Assembly: GCA_038087015.1 (NCBI GenBank)
Contig: JASBNA010000010.1
Span: 868,001 to 932,000, forward strand
Source: Cerrena zonata
Lineage: Eukaryota; Basidiomycota; Agaricomycetes; Polyporales; Cerrenaceae
DNA: 64,000 nt
Direction of reading: 5' to 3'
The position numbers and the translations under genes were made by a program. The notes beneath the pieces are model-generated. The model ran no database searches and was not told where the DNA came from. It saw only the letters and a list, made by a program, of their open reading frames with translations. Below, piece after piece: positions 1 through 10,078 of the stretch (position 1 is its first letter; each line of letters opens with the position of its first letter).

Positions 1-1334
1 GGGTACAAGCGGCAAAGTCAATGAAGACACGATGCACGGATGATTCGTGGCGACAAATGAGGATTTGCTGGCGGTGCCAATCGTGCTGAGATATATCGGC
101 GTATTGCAAAATACGGATGCCATGGCGCGTGCTTTGGACCTATCGAGGATCAATAAATGAACGAATACGAAATTGAGAAAGATAGGGATCCTTACCAACT
201 GAAGCTGTTCATCTTCCGAGAGTGCTTGAATACTCTCTTTTGAAGCCGTTGGCGCATCAATGTATTCCATCAAGATACATAAAGTGGAGGTCCAGACGGC
301 ATGGTGAACTGTCTGGGATTAAAATAGAAGAAGCGCTGCTAATGGATTGATTGACTCACCAGATGCGCTCCGTAGAAGTAGGGCAGTAACGATCCCTGCA
401 TGAAATCCAGCTTCTGATATACAGCTATCTCATTTCTTACCAAGTCTTCTGCCGTCTGCCATTTTTGGAAGGGCTGAAACTGGAGAAACCGGTCGTCGTA
501 GAGCTTCAAGCATAAGAAGGGTGCAGGGTTGGTCAATGGTCGGTTGTCAATGGTCAGTAATCGGCAGACGTAGGTGCAACAGGGACGAGGTCCTGTAACA
601 TCTTGACTCTGAGTAAGCTCTCGTAGTACACGGACGGTGAACAAAGAAGACTGAGTAAGCTGTGGAGGGAACTCTTGCAGAGGATCGGTACGGTGACAAC
701 TTTCAAAAGTTTGCATGGTGGATTTCGGAGGCAGGATGGCAGGGTAGAACAGCTGGAGCAACGGATTCGCTTGAGTGAACCCGTCTGTCGTTCCAAGTAG
801 TATATCACCATCGGAGACAGATTGCGAAGCCACACTCTCGACCATATGGGTTTTCCAGCGGGAGAACTGAGCCCAATGCTCCTCAGACAGGGCAATCAGA
901 GGATAATCGAAGTCAGAATGGCGACAATAGCGAGCAAAGATCACGTTGTCAGGCAATAGAGTGGTGAGTTCTGGAGGTAACAGAGGACCGATTCCCATAT
1001 TGGAATCATCATCATTCGGGAGTTTCCAAGCTATGTATCGTATTCCGACAATCGGGGTAATCAAGAAACTTGCTAGGATGACCCGTACAGGGACGAGATC
1101 GGGTATGGGAGCATAACTGCAGATGACTTCTCGTACATTTGATTCATGTTGTAACCGCAAAGTGAGAACATTCTGGAAGTCGCAACCAAGAACGTAAGTG
1201 TCTGGATCAGATTCCCAGATGGGCTCCAGTATGTCTGTGATTCTGGCCACGTAGTGAGGATCTGAGGTAACGATGCCGTGCAACATGGCGGGGGTCTGTT
1301 GAGGCCAGCTTCCTTCGATCCGATGACATGACAA
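1..1334 (-). CDS. Fungal protein-kinase-like protein, cut by the left window edge
   Basis: The best model is three exons, complement(<1..139, 196..312, 360..1334), with phase-0 introns of 56 and 47 nt (GTAAGG...ATAG and GTGAGT...CCCAG). Exon 1 carries an N-terminal region of about 260 residues. It then enters a kinase-like fold: LCLKLYDDRF is the probable lysine strand, NEIAVYQKL the probable alpha-C glutamate, and LPYFYGAHL follows. Exon 2 encodes the hinge-like CILMEYIDAP. Exon 3 encodes a catalytic-loop-like QHDWHRQQILI and a DFG-like VFIDFAA before the window ends. DWHxxQIL replaces the usual HRDxxxxN, as I recall for a basidiomycete-expanded family of kinase-like proteins. Whether it phosphorylates anything is unknown. 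The ATG at 1334 is the first in frame; a further 5' exon is possible. No repeat of this gene was seen elsewhere in the window. Confidence 0.72.
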
Positions 1335-1497
1335 ACGGCAATAGAATTACTTACTAGAAGCATCACCACAGGTAGAGGCAACGACAGATTAGCCTTACGT
1401 TTTGTTGCAACCATAGCATCCATTCGTGGTTTGTGAATGATGACCGAAGAATAATCTAGTTGTATCGTTAGTGTTCGTACTCACTGAAGTACATGTA

Positions 1498-2281
1498 TCA
1501 TGTGTACACACCATTTGATGTCGACTTGCTGTAAGTGATCGGAGGCCATGAAGCACTAAAACGTAAAGAATAGAGGAGATCCAGGACAGGCTGTACCACT
1601 ACGTCGCAGAAGTAATCAATGCGCCTGTCATGCATCAGCATCAGCACTTGAACGACTATTAGGACCTTTGAACATACGGAATTGCACCCTCTATACAATA
1701 ATTGACAGATGGCTGATATCGAGGGATGTCCGTACGATAAAGGTGTGTCGTCACAATGGAAAGCCAGTCTACGTCGTCGCCAATCTCATCTTTGAGAGGT
1801 TTCAGAATAAGACGGGGAACGGTTGTGGTGCGGCGACGAGTAGAGTCAGGTTTCAATCCCTCTATTTCCTGAAGTCGGGGAGGTTCTGGGATGGGCTGAA
1901 GCAGAACTTCATGGGAAAAGAACTTCTCGACATATGGCATGGCGTAGTTATCATAGTAGATCCAGCGTGCAACTTGAAGGTCAGAACGACTTGAAACACC
2001 ATTTCCCACGCTCGACAATATGTAATGATACAGATATACACTCGAAGTCCGATCTTATAACTCTCACTTGCCAGATGTAGATATGTCGCAGGCTTTCTAG
2101 ATGCAGGAGTACGCGTAGGGTAAGAAGTCAAACAGTCGAAGGGTCTGCACGATGATGGTACGACTCGTACGAGACGGAGTGAAGCCTGATGCAGACGAAG
2201 CAAAGCATACCAATATGCTATCGCTGTCGAATAGAACGACCAAGTTCTGTCAGTAGTATAGATACCAACTAGCAAGTTCAA
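1498..2281 (-). CDS. Unknown spliced gene, 5' end unresolved
   Basis: I do not recognise this protein. A phase-consistent model is complement(1498..1624, 1666..1972, 2068..about 2281). The 95-nt intron (GTGAGA...TTCAAG, with CTGAC just upstream) and a 41-nt intron (weak donor GTCCTA, acceptor GACAG) keep the frame through to a TGA at 1498. The middle exon looks most like real protein, with segments such as ARWIYYDNYAMPYVEKFF and DDVDWLSIVTTHLYRTDIP. The last exon continues RIDYFCDVVVQPVLDLLYSL. The opposite strand is also open over 1668-1994, which lowers certainty. It lies upstream of the kinase-like gene on the same strand and could in principle contribute 5' exons to it, although an in-frame stop at 1498 argues against that. 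Confidence 0.38.
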
Positions 2282-3090
2282 GAAGTTGTACTTGCCAGAA
2301 ACCTAGCAGGATGAAGGCAAGACGTTTGAAATGATCGCGATGATCGAGACACCTTGATTGGCTATTTCTCGTTACGAAATATCCTCACTGCTAGACGAAT
2401 TATCTCAACATGTTCCCTAAACCCTGCGCTCTACTATCTAATCTTAGTTTCTTGGATTTATCTCTGTCTAGATAATGGTTATTCTTGTAAACGGAAGCAT
2501 TTGTGAACTGGGTATAGAAAAGCTGAAACGGTTTGCCTAGGGGATCTGCAAGATGGTCAAGAATGACCGCGCTGACAACCTGACTTCCTCGTTCATCACG
2601 ATAAGTAGATCAAGTCCCGGAAACAGTAATTCAGCAATGTAAAACCTTCTGTGTCGTTAACACTTTACTGTATGTTGGACATCAGATGAAGGAACATTCG
2701 ACTGTAGATCAAACAGTATACTTAGTCGGGCATGAGAGCAGAGGAATTGAGCATTGGCAGCGGTAAGGGTCTATATACAACATGAGATATCCAAGATAAG
2801 CACTTGCAATCATGTTTTTGCCATGAAAATGATGCATACATGAAATAACAAGGGCACGAAAACAAGATTGATGAGGCATCCCCTACTTTATGAAGTGATA
2901 GCGAGAAAGGAACTACGGTTAGAGAAAGAGGAGTTGGTGTGAGCCGCATAGAAGAAACAAACAGTACATACGCTATTAGTAGAGCCATTATAAGGATGCA
3001 TCTTCATTCGAAATTCGATCCTGCAATTCATGGTCAGAAGCGAGTTGTTCCGCGACATTGACATTTGATGGTAGATCATACTAATGATAT
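2282..3090. other. No gene recognised
   Basis: Unique-looking sequence between the two left-edge genes and the repeat array. Only short open frames with no protein-like character are present. I see no repeat module, transposon terminus or RNA gene here. Confidence 0.5.
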
Positions 3091-5357
3091 GTTAGTACGT
3101 CACAATGAACTTGTAAAGGACTAGAGAGGTCAGTTCTGAGGGCAGTCATCAGAGGATATAAACCCACGTCAAACGAGTGGGAAGAAAAGTAGAAATCAGA
3201 GCGGACCATTGACAGATTCCAATTCGAGGAAGCGAGACGTGGATTGAGTCAACACAACAAACAGGATGTGGCGTTTGATCCATGTCCGAAATTCCCTCGT
3301 AGATGTGAGGCATCGAGTGTGAGTGATAGGGCGGTAAAATCAGCCGCAGGTGTTTAATGGAGGATATGCGAGTGAGTCAGAATGCGTCCGTAATGTTGTG
3401 GTCATCATCAGGATCGAGAACTCAATAGGTTGAATATAAAGACATGTAAACAAGCACTACGGATCATTTTATCCGATGGAAGTTAAGTGAGAGAGAGAAC
3501 CGACCATGGTAGCACGCCTGACGTGCCGTATCATAGCTTCAAGATCGGATTATGCGTGCATTTTAGCGAGACAGAGTCTATCCATAGTCATGAATAACAA
3601 GTATAAGACATATAAGAGGAAACGAGCACGTACCATTATCGGAAAACCATTTTAGACGCACACTCGCATCGAAAGTCAATCTTACAACCGTGTAATAGAG
3701 GTTGTCGTGCGATCTCAAGACTGTGCGAGGTATTGATGGCGCAGGATGGTCGAAGATAATCCGAGATACTCGAAGCCCATGAGGTGAGAGCCCAAGTCTC
3801 AACGAGAAGACGCAAATATTGCTAGAAATGCTAACTTGAATGCCTGAAAGGTGTACGTACCGGTTCACGGTCGGGACTACACTTCATGACACCAGATGGT
3901 CATGTCAGCGAGAAGTCAATATAACGCTCGGTCGTACTGCCGGCATCATATCAGTAACAGATGGGACGTTTTGAGATACGGAGAATGGCGAGCTAGGCTG
4001 ATAAGGGCACAAGGAGTCAGATACCATTGTGACGAGCCGGCTGTCTGACAACGGAGACGAACAGCACGTCAATGGGGGGTCATGAAGGTAAGCATGTAGC
4101 TGTAGCCGTATGCTAGCACATCACAGTGAAATCCGTATAAGAGATTGGAGAGGTAGGTTCCAGGGTGAGTAATTGCATACATCCGTGCAGGCAGTTTTCC
4201 GGCCCTGAGCAAAGGGGTGTCCGAAGGTAGTCTTCCAAACGAATAATAAAAGGGAATCCCGGGATGACTTACTGACAGATTCTACTTCGAGGGAATGAGA
4301 TTCGATCTGAGTCCACGTGAGGGGAAGAATGAAGATTCCAAAGGCTGTGATCTACGGGATATTGACCGTGGATGATGAGGGATCAAGGAGGGGGGTGGGC
4401 GAGCACACTGGGAGGTGACGAAGGTTGGGTGCAACATTCGAAGCAAACAGAGTGTTTAATAGCATTTTTCTCGGCAGCTTTATGAGTTACTGAGAAGGAA
4501 AATGTCTGGAAATAAGCGGGGCGGTACCGAAAAGGCATTTGTGACCGGGTCTGAATGTGTACTAAGATACTATAGTCATAGTCAGGATCGAGAGTGAATA
4601 GTTCCGGTGCAATGAAAACGTACCATGAAAGTATTGTGCGATGAAAGTTGTGTGGACTCTGGCCACAAATCGAAACCTGAGGCATACATATTGTGGATGG
4701 ACAAGCCTGAATACGTTGAGGATACAGAAACCAACAGAGATGAGAAGATGATGAGGATTGAGAGGGACACACGATATCCCATTGATAGACGAAGAGGTTT
4801 AGATTAGGTGTAGAATCAAGTAAGGGATATAGAGACGTATGCGTTCAAAGCTGGTCGTTGACGAAAGAGCCGTGGACATTGACCAGTCGAGGTCGCGGGT
4901 ATGGAGAAGAGACCGAAGGTTGTATCTAAGGAGGAGTCTATAGCTATTGCTAAGTTTGAGTTTCTGCGACGCGATTTTAAGCTCAATATAGACAAAGATA
5001 AGAGACCCAACCTTCTACATGTATGCAGGATTTGTGTGAGCCGTACAAGCCATTAAATGAGACGAGGGTACGCACAACGTAAGTCAGCCGTTTGTGTCCT
5101 TACTCCAGACCCAATAGGTGTCCTCCTAATTCATCTAAAGCATCCAACTGAAAGACAGGATGCACCAGTACTAGGGAAGGCACGCTTCAGAGCAGCGGAG
5201 ATGCCATGAGTTCATCCGTGGAGTTTGGAGGCATCGGCCAGCGGGGGGAGGTAGGATAGAGGTTTCAGAATTCGTAGTAGTTTATTGTCGGTGCTGTGAA
5301 CTGAAGGAGTAGATCATGTCGACGACGATAGTGTTGTGATGAACGGAACGGAGAGAC
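3091..5357. repeat. S repeat leading into pseudogene P1
   Basis: Non-coding repeat. Its second half (about 3580-5357) aligns by eye with 19720-21518. For example ACATATTGTGGAT occurs at 4687 and 20782, each inside a longer matching stretch, and the GGGTACGCAC module occurs at 5066 and 21167. A shorter module ending in a GCTAGCACATCA-like string recurs inside it (about 3092 and 4111) and throughout the window. Both this block and its partner lie immediately upstream of the P copy that precedes a DUF6533 gene, so they occupy equivalent positions in the large repeat unit. Confidence 0.6.
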
Positions 5358-5398
5358 GACAAGCAAGCGCCCTAATTGATCGACGCGCTTTGATTGGA
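5358..5398 (+). promoter_or_regulatory. Conserved T box 1 (GCGC repeats plus inverted CCAAT)
   Basis: One of nine copies of a roughly 40-bp box: GACAAGCAAGCGC, a spacer, GATCGACGCGCTT, then TGATTGG (an inverted CCAAT box). It is followed by pyrimidine-rich sequence resembling a fungal transcription start region and then by decayed gene P1. It is more conserved between copies than the sequence on either side. Confidence 0.5.
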
Positions 5399-7440
5399 TA
5401 CCAACCGTGGCTCACCCAATCGTTTCTCCTCGAAGGTCCCCTCATATCGTCTCTCCACTATGCCTCCACAGGTCCATCCGATGGATTCCTCCTATACACA
5501 CTCACCGTTGCTTCCTCGAGTCAACAATCGTCTATGCTATGGTCAACTCGGAGCCTTCATTCAATCATCGTTCCCCACACACCCTACAGAAGCTTTGATC
5601 CTCCTCTCCCTGAATGAATCTTATCTTGTTCCACTTGCTCTACTTCTGAATAGCAGGAAGAAGATCGGATAAGAGCAACTACTCTGTATTTCGAAAAGAT
5701 CAACTTGATCCTGCTGGCTCTTTCTGAGAAGATTGTTATGCTCGAGACCGTCGAGAGGTCAGCTACCATGTCTGACTCTATCAAGAATATCTGATCTCGG
5801 TGTCTGGTGTGACGGGACTGGTATGGCTATCTCATGCGTAAGTACATCTTCGTATCTCTCTGACACTACAATGTAGGATCGATGCTCATAGGGAGACCGT
5901 TTCCCTGATTCCAGATCAAATTCGCCCTCATTACTATTGTATGCTTCTATCCAAAACGCTGTCCTTGTGGAAACCCCTCGAGGTCCATTGGCTGCTGGCT
6001 GTCTTTCGAAAAGGAACTGCGACGGAAACCTAGCCCTATTGCCGTAACTTAAAAACTACCAATGTTGTGTTCATCGTCTCTGTCTTATACGATCTGCACG
6101 TATATGAAACTGTACTCGATGCCCTCAAAATCTCGCAGATGACGGCTCTAGTATACGACGGCCCCCCTATTGTTATCGACTATATGATAACAGGGGTGTT
6201 CTTTAGCAAGCCAATAAAACATTCACTAGTATCAGCCGTCACTCTGGCTTGTCGACAACAGGAGCATGAACGCATTCAGTACACAAGACTTCAAGTGGAT
6301 CTACATACTGAGCAGAATGAACCTGACCGTCATTCCAATCCGGAGGAGAATCTTGGGACGGCAAAGATAGTACGATAATGAGATTGGGGAAGTAGGAGGG
6401 CCGAGGGTTATCGTCGGTACTAAAAACTACTCATCAATGCAGGTATGAGGCATTTATATTTACTCTCGGTACCGCAGGCGATTTGACCAACAGTATTGTG
6501 TATGTCGAAGGTGACACAAATGGACCTCAACCAGAGACGACGCGACAAGCTCATTTTTTCAAACGATGAGGGTCATTCGCTACGACCTACACATCAACGT
6601 TCCTGGTGTCTATTGGACGAGGAGATGCGTTCATACCCTGACCACCCGGATATACACTGCTGGAACTAAAGTTATCAAAGGTGTGTATCTCGTCTCTCGC
6701 TTCTGTGCCTCGGCCTAGCAGTATGAAAACAAACTGTTCCTCAGCCGCTATTCACGATCTTTTGATTAGATACTAATATATGACCCATCATGTCATAACA
6801 GAATGGAGCGAGAACTGACCGATGCATTTGATATGTCATCCAAGTAAGTCGAATTTAATCGCTAGTTGAATGAAAGCTTATACAAGATCCGCCAGACGGA
6901 ACGAGCACTTTGGAAGTGGTCAACATCCTTCATTATTCCCTACCAGACTTGTCTTATCACTAACACTTCTCTTGCTGACGAGGCTTTTTTCCCTCTCCAG
7001 ATTCTTGACCTGGCAAAGTGGGGCATGACGATCAGTTACCCATTCCAAGGGACCTAGCTAGCTACGTTACTCCTCTAGTAGAACACTTCTGCACCTGAGA
7101 CAATTGCAAAACTTTGTTGCCATTTAGGCGCACTCAACTCTCAGCAAATATTCCATTGAAGAATGTCTGGTCAAACCTAAATCAACAGGACTGTTATAGT
7201 GGCCAACATCGCAAGTACACCTCTCGGTGGTTCTCTGGCGTCGCGACATGGGTCGGTTCATGTCCACAAGACCCATTCTGATAATTGAAGAACCTTGTTT
7301 GATCATCCTTTCTGAAGTAGTCGAGAACATCTCAAGGTCTCACTGCCATTAGTCTTGCAGATCCTTGAAGCCGAGGGACACTTTCTCATAGATCTGGTGG
7401 AGTCTAATCTCTGACAAGAACCATTATCTTGGTGAGTGAA
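5399..7440 (+). pseudogene. P1: decayed spliced gene of unknown family
   Basis: I do not recognise the protein family. The remains are a pyrimidine-rich leader, an ATG-like start followed by serine-rich residues near 5460-5490, an intact-looking 39-nt intron at 5838-5876 (GTAAGT...CTGACAC...TGTAG), and an exon fragment at 6067-6378 reading LVSAVTLACRQQEHERIQYT and NPEENLGTAKI. A second intron with donor GTATGA lies near 6442. The fragment TNSIVYVEGDTNGPQPETT lies near 6490. Frames are broken repeatedly between these pieces. Matching order and introns occur in P3, P4 and P6-P9. It lies directly downstream (3' side) of DUF6533 gene A and converges with it. Confidence 0.5.
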
Positions 7441-7812
7441 TGTTGATATTTTTGTCAGTTGTCATTCACATCATATCTTTCTTGTACATGTCTAGAGTTC
7501 AATTTGAGTTACTAGGCTTGTACTTTAATGTCAAGTCAAAGAGGCTATATGACCAAATATAACTACCAGTGAAGATAGGGACTTGTTGACCTTAGTGTAT
7601 ACTGACATTTTGTTCACAAATGAATATGATCATATTGAATAGACAGTGGTATATAATATCATGGGCATATTTAAAGTCAAGGGGCTAAATATATACAGTA
7701 TTTGAAAGGAGATGATACAGGCTAAGATAGATAAATGACATAGATAGTGGAATCATTTAGCCAAATCATAGCTAAGTTCTATAGATACAGACACCAAGAT
7801 CTAGGAAGAACA
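7441..7812. other. AT-rich 3' flank of DUF6533 gene A
   Basis: Base composition becomes clearly AT-rich here and stays so through the gene to about 10.1 kb. Similar AT-rich flanks precede copies B, C and D; the flank of D (58961 onward) is the closest match, for example AATATATACAG in both. It presumably contains the 3' UTR and polyadenylation region of gene A. No ORF was seen. Confidence 0.45.
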
Positions 7813-9644
7813 TCAGACAAGGTTTTGTAACTCAATCTCTTGAAACACTCTAGCATTTGAGGTAGAAGGCTCAGAATCATGAATGGTACCAGAGGGACTT
7901 GAATATTGCCATGAAGAATTAGCAGCTATCTGAGAAATATCAGGAATAATACTACTCACCCAGCCTGTGGTACCTCCTCCAAATTCTCATCTCTACTGGC
8001 TTCTTCAATATCAGCCAATCCAGCACCAAATGGGTAGTCAGAGTACTGGACTCCCTCTGGTTCTTCTTCATCCTCCTCTCTGTCACTGCCCCAAGAACCA
8101 CTCAGGCTGGCTCCCATGTTTCCTTCTACAGCTGAAGCAAAGTGCAGACTTGATTGCTTTGAGCTGGTCTGTGAGGGATTGTTGGTTGTGAGATAGGTGG
8201 AGCGGAGGCTGAGGATGAAGTGTGAGAGGATGATAGAGGTGAGGCTATAAAATATAAGTTAGAGATATGAGAGAGAATCCATTAAGTTGACTTACACTTG
8301 TTGGATAAAAATGAACTCAGAACTATTTGGGAAACTCTATAGAGATATCATAAATCTGGTATGTATATAATGATTACTGTTGCTTACATCACCACTTTCT
8401 GCAACAGCGAGAATATCAAGAAGCACTGCAAGGATGTTAAGGACAAGCAATGTGCTAAAGCTATTGAGCAATACTTTTGGATACTCAAACATATCCAACT
8501 TACCCAAATTGCATAGAGCCTGTTAGTAAATATATCAGTTATTGAACATAAAACTGTTGAACATGATAACTTTACCACCATATGCCAGTCTAGTAGTAAG
8601 CTTGCTACTAGCTCTAACCTCTGCCTTTTCTCTAAAAATGTATATTGTTTTCCACAAGGTTAGACCTAGCACCACTGCATCTGTAGCTACAGAGATTGCT
8701 CTGGTAATGACACCAACTGTAAAAATCACCTATCAGCATATATAGAAGTGAAATATAGGCATCATACAACTACTTCAGATGTTAATATTGGTATTTATTT
8801 GAGACTAGTGGGCTTACTATTTATACAAAATGATATCTGACCCAATCCAGCAATGTGCCAATGGACCTGATGGTACAACTAGATATGATGCTACAAAGGT
8901 TGGAAGCTTGACATACTATTGATAATATAAGTGCTGATTTATATTGAGTGAAAATTGACACTCACAATATTGATAGCTGGCTCAAACATACTCAACACAA
9001 ATACCAGGACAGTGGGAATCCATGCATGCTGGCAGATGCTCCAGATGCGCACACAGTCAAATGCTATAAAAGTACTATATAGTTAGTCAATGTCATCGAG
9101 ATAAATTAGTTACCTGCCTGTATAGGAAAGAAGACAACAGAGATCTAAAATATTAACTGTAAAATATAGCACCTTGCAACTTATTGAAGTGTTAGTAGTA
9201 TCATACTTGTGATGAATATAATCAATTTACCCCTAGCATCTTGATTTAGTGGAATGTAACAGTATTTGAGATGTTACTTACAATCACTGTTTTAGAGGTT
9301 GGAAACCCTTCAAGCAAGCTCAAAAGCATATTGAATATAGTGCCATATCTGATAAATAGGTACAGAATAGGCCCTGTGCCAAATTTCCCTTGCCAGATAC
9401 ACTTGACTTCCTTTGGGAATGAAAGAATTGTATCATAGACAGCAAGAGCTATGAAGAATTTAGATTTAGTTTGTGAAATATCTATCAAATCATAGCACTT
9501 ACTTATTGTAACAGTAAAGATGAAATTCTGAAGCTGAATTTGAGAGCTAGAAAATATGGATTAGACCTAGCTATAGCAATGAAATATAGACTCATACATC
9601 ACAGAAATAGCTTCATCAGGGGTGAAACCTAGCTCATCAGACAT
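7813..9644 (-). CDS. DUF6533-type multi-pass membrane protein, copy A
   Basis: Spliced model: complement(7813..7897, 7960..8244, 8296..8336, 8388..8460, 8504..8519, 8576..8716, 8768..8769, 8818..8915, 8966..9063, 9118..9179, 9231..9232, 9282..9448, 9503..9546, 9598..9644). It gives 1,161 nt and 386 residues, in frame throughout. Residues about 20-75 carry the DUF6533 signature LAVYDTILSFPKEVKCIW followed by YLFIRYG. About seven hydrophobic segments follow, including WIPTVLVFVLSMFEPAINI, SVATDAVVLGLTLWKT, STLLVLNILAVLLDILAV and the conserved SIILSHFILSLR. An acidic, serine-rich tail of about 110 residues ends EIELQNLV. The family is fungal and of unknown, possibly receptor-like, function. Start is the ATG of MSDELGF. 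Intron 9064..9117 uses a GC donor (CAG|GCAGGT). The 2-nt exons are discussed in the findings. Confidence 0.82.
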
Positions 9645-10078
9645 AGTAGCAAGACAGAAGTAGATCAGATGCAATTGGTATGAGATGAATGTGTGATTGG
9701 GAGGATTTGGGGATAAAGACATAGAGGCAAACATGCATATATATAAGTGAACTACCCACTGGACAAATAATGATAATACAACATATATCAACATAGCCAT
9801 GCAGTTTACAATGCATGACAGCCCCAATCAGGTGGGAATGAACACTGATACAAACAGACAGAAGTCAAATGAATTCTGAGATGAATAGCATCAACACAGA
9901 AGATAGAGACAATATGCTGTAACAAGATCTTTGGTAATTGCAAGTTGCAACAATGACTACTGAGGTGGTAACGCCTTGGATGAGGTGAGATTAGCATAGC
10001 AATCATACTAGAAGACTCAAAATACAATAAGACTTTGGGAGGAGTTGAGATTGTGTACATTGCATTGATGCAAGTGAG
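9645..10078 (-). promoter_or_regulatory. Promoter region of DUF6533 gene A
   Basis: A TATA-like string, TTATATATATGCA on the minus strand, lies at about 9735-9747, roughly 95 bp upstream of the ATG. From about 9720 to 10078 the sequence is nearly identical to the promoter of copy B (25260-25620), with only a few differences in about 360 bp. The promoters of C and D are a different type in their distal half. Confidence 0.5.

Noticed and set aside
9206..9281. Single 76-nt intron ending CACAAG in DUF6533 genes
   Set aside because: It is in frame and remains possible, but it exonises a canonical TACTAAC branch site and lengthens the loop before the family cysteine. The two-intron model is preferred, not proven.
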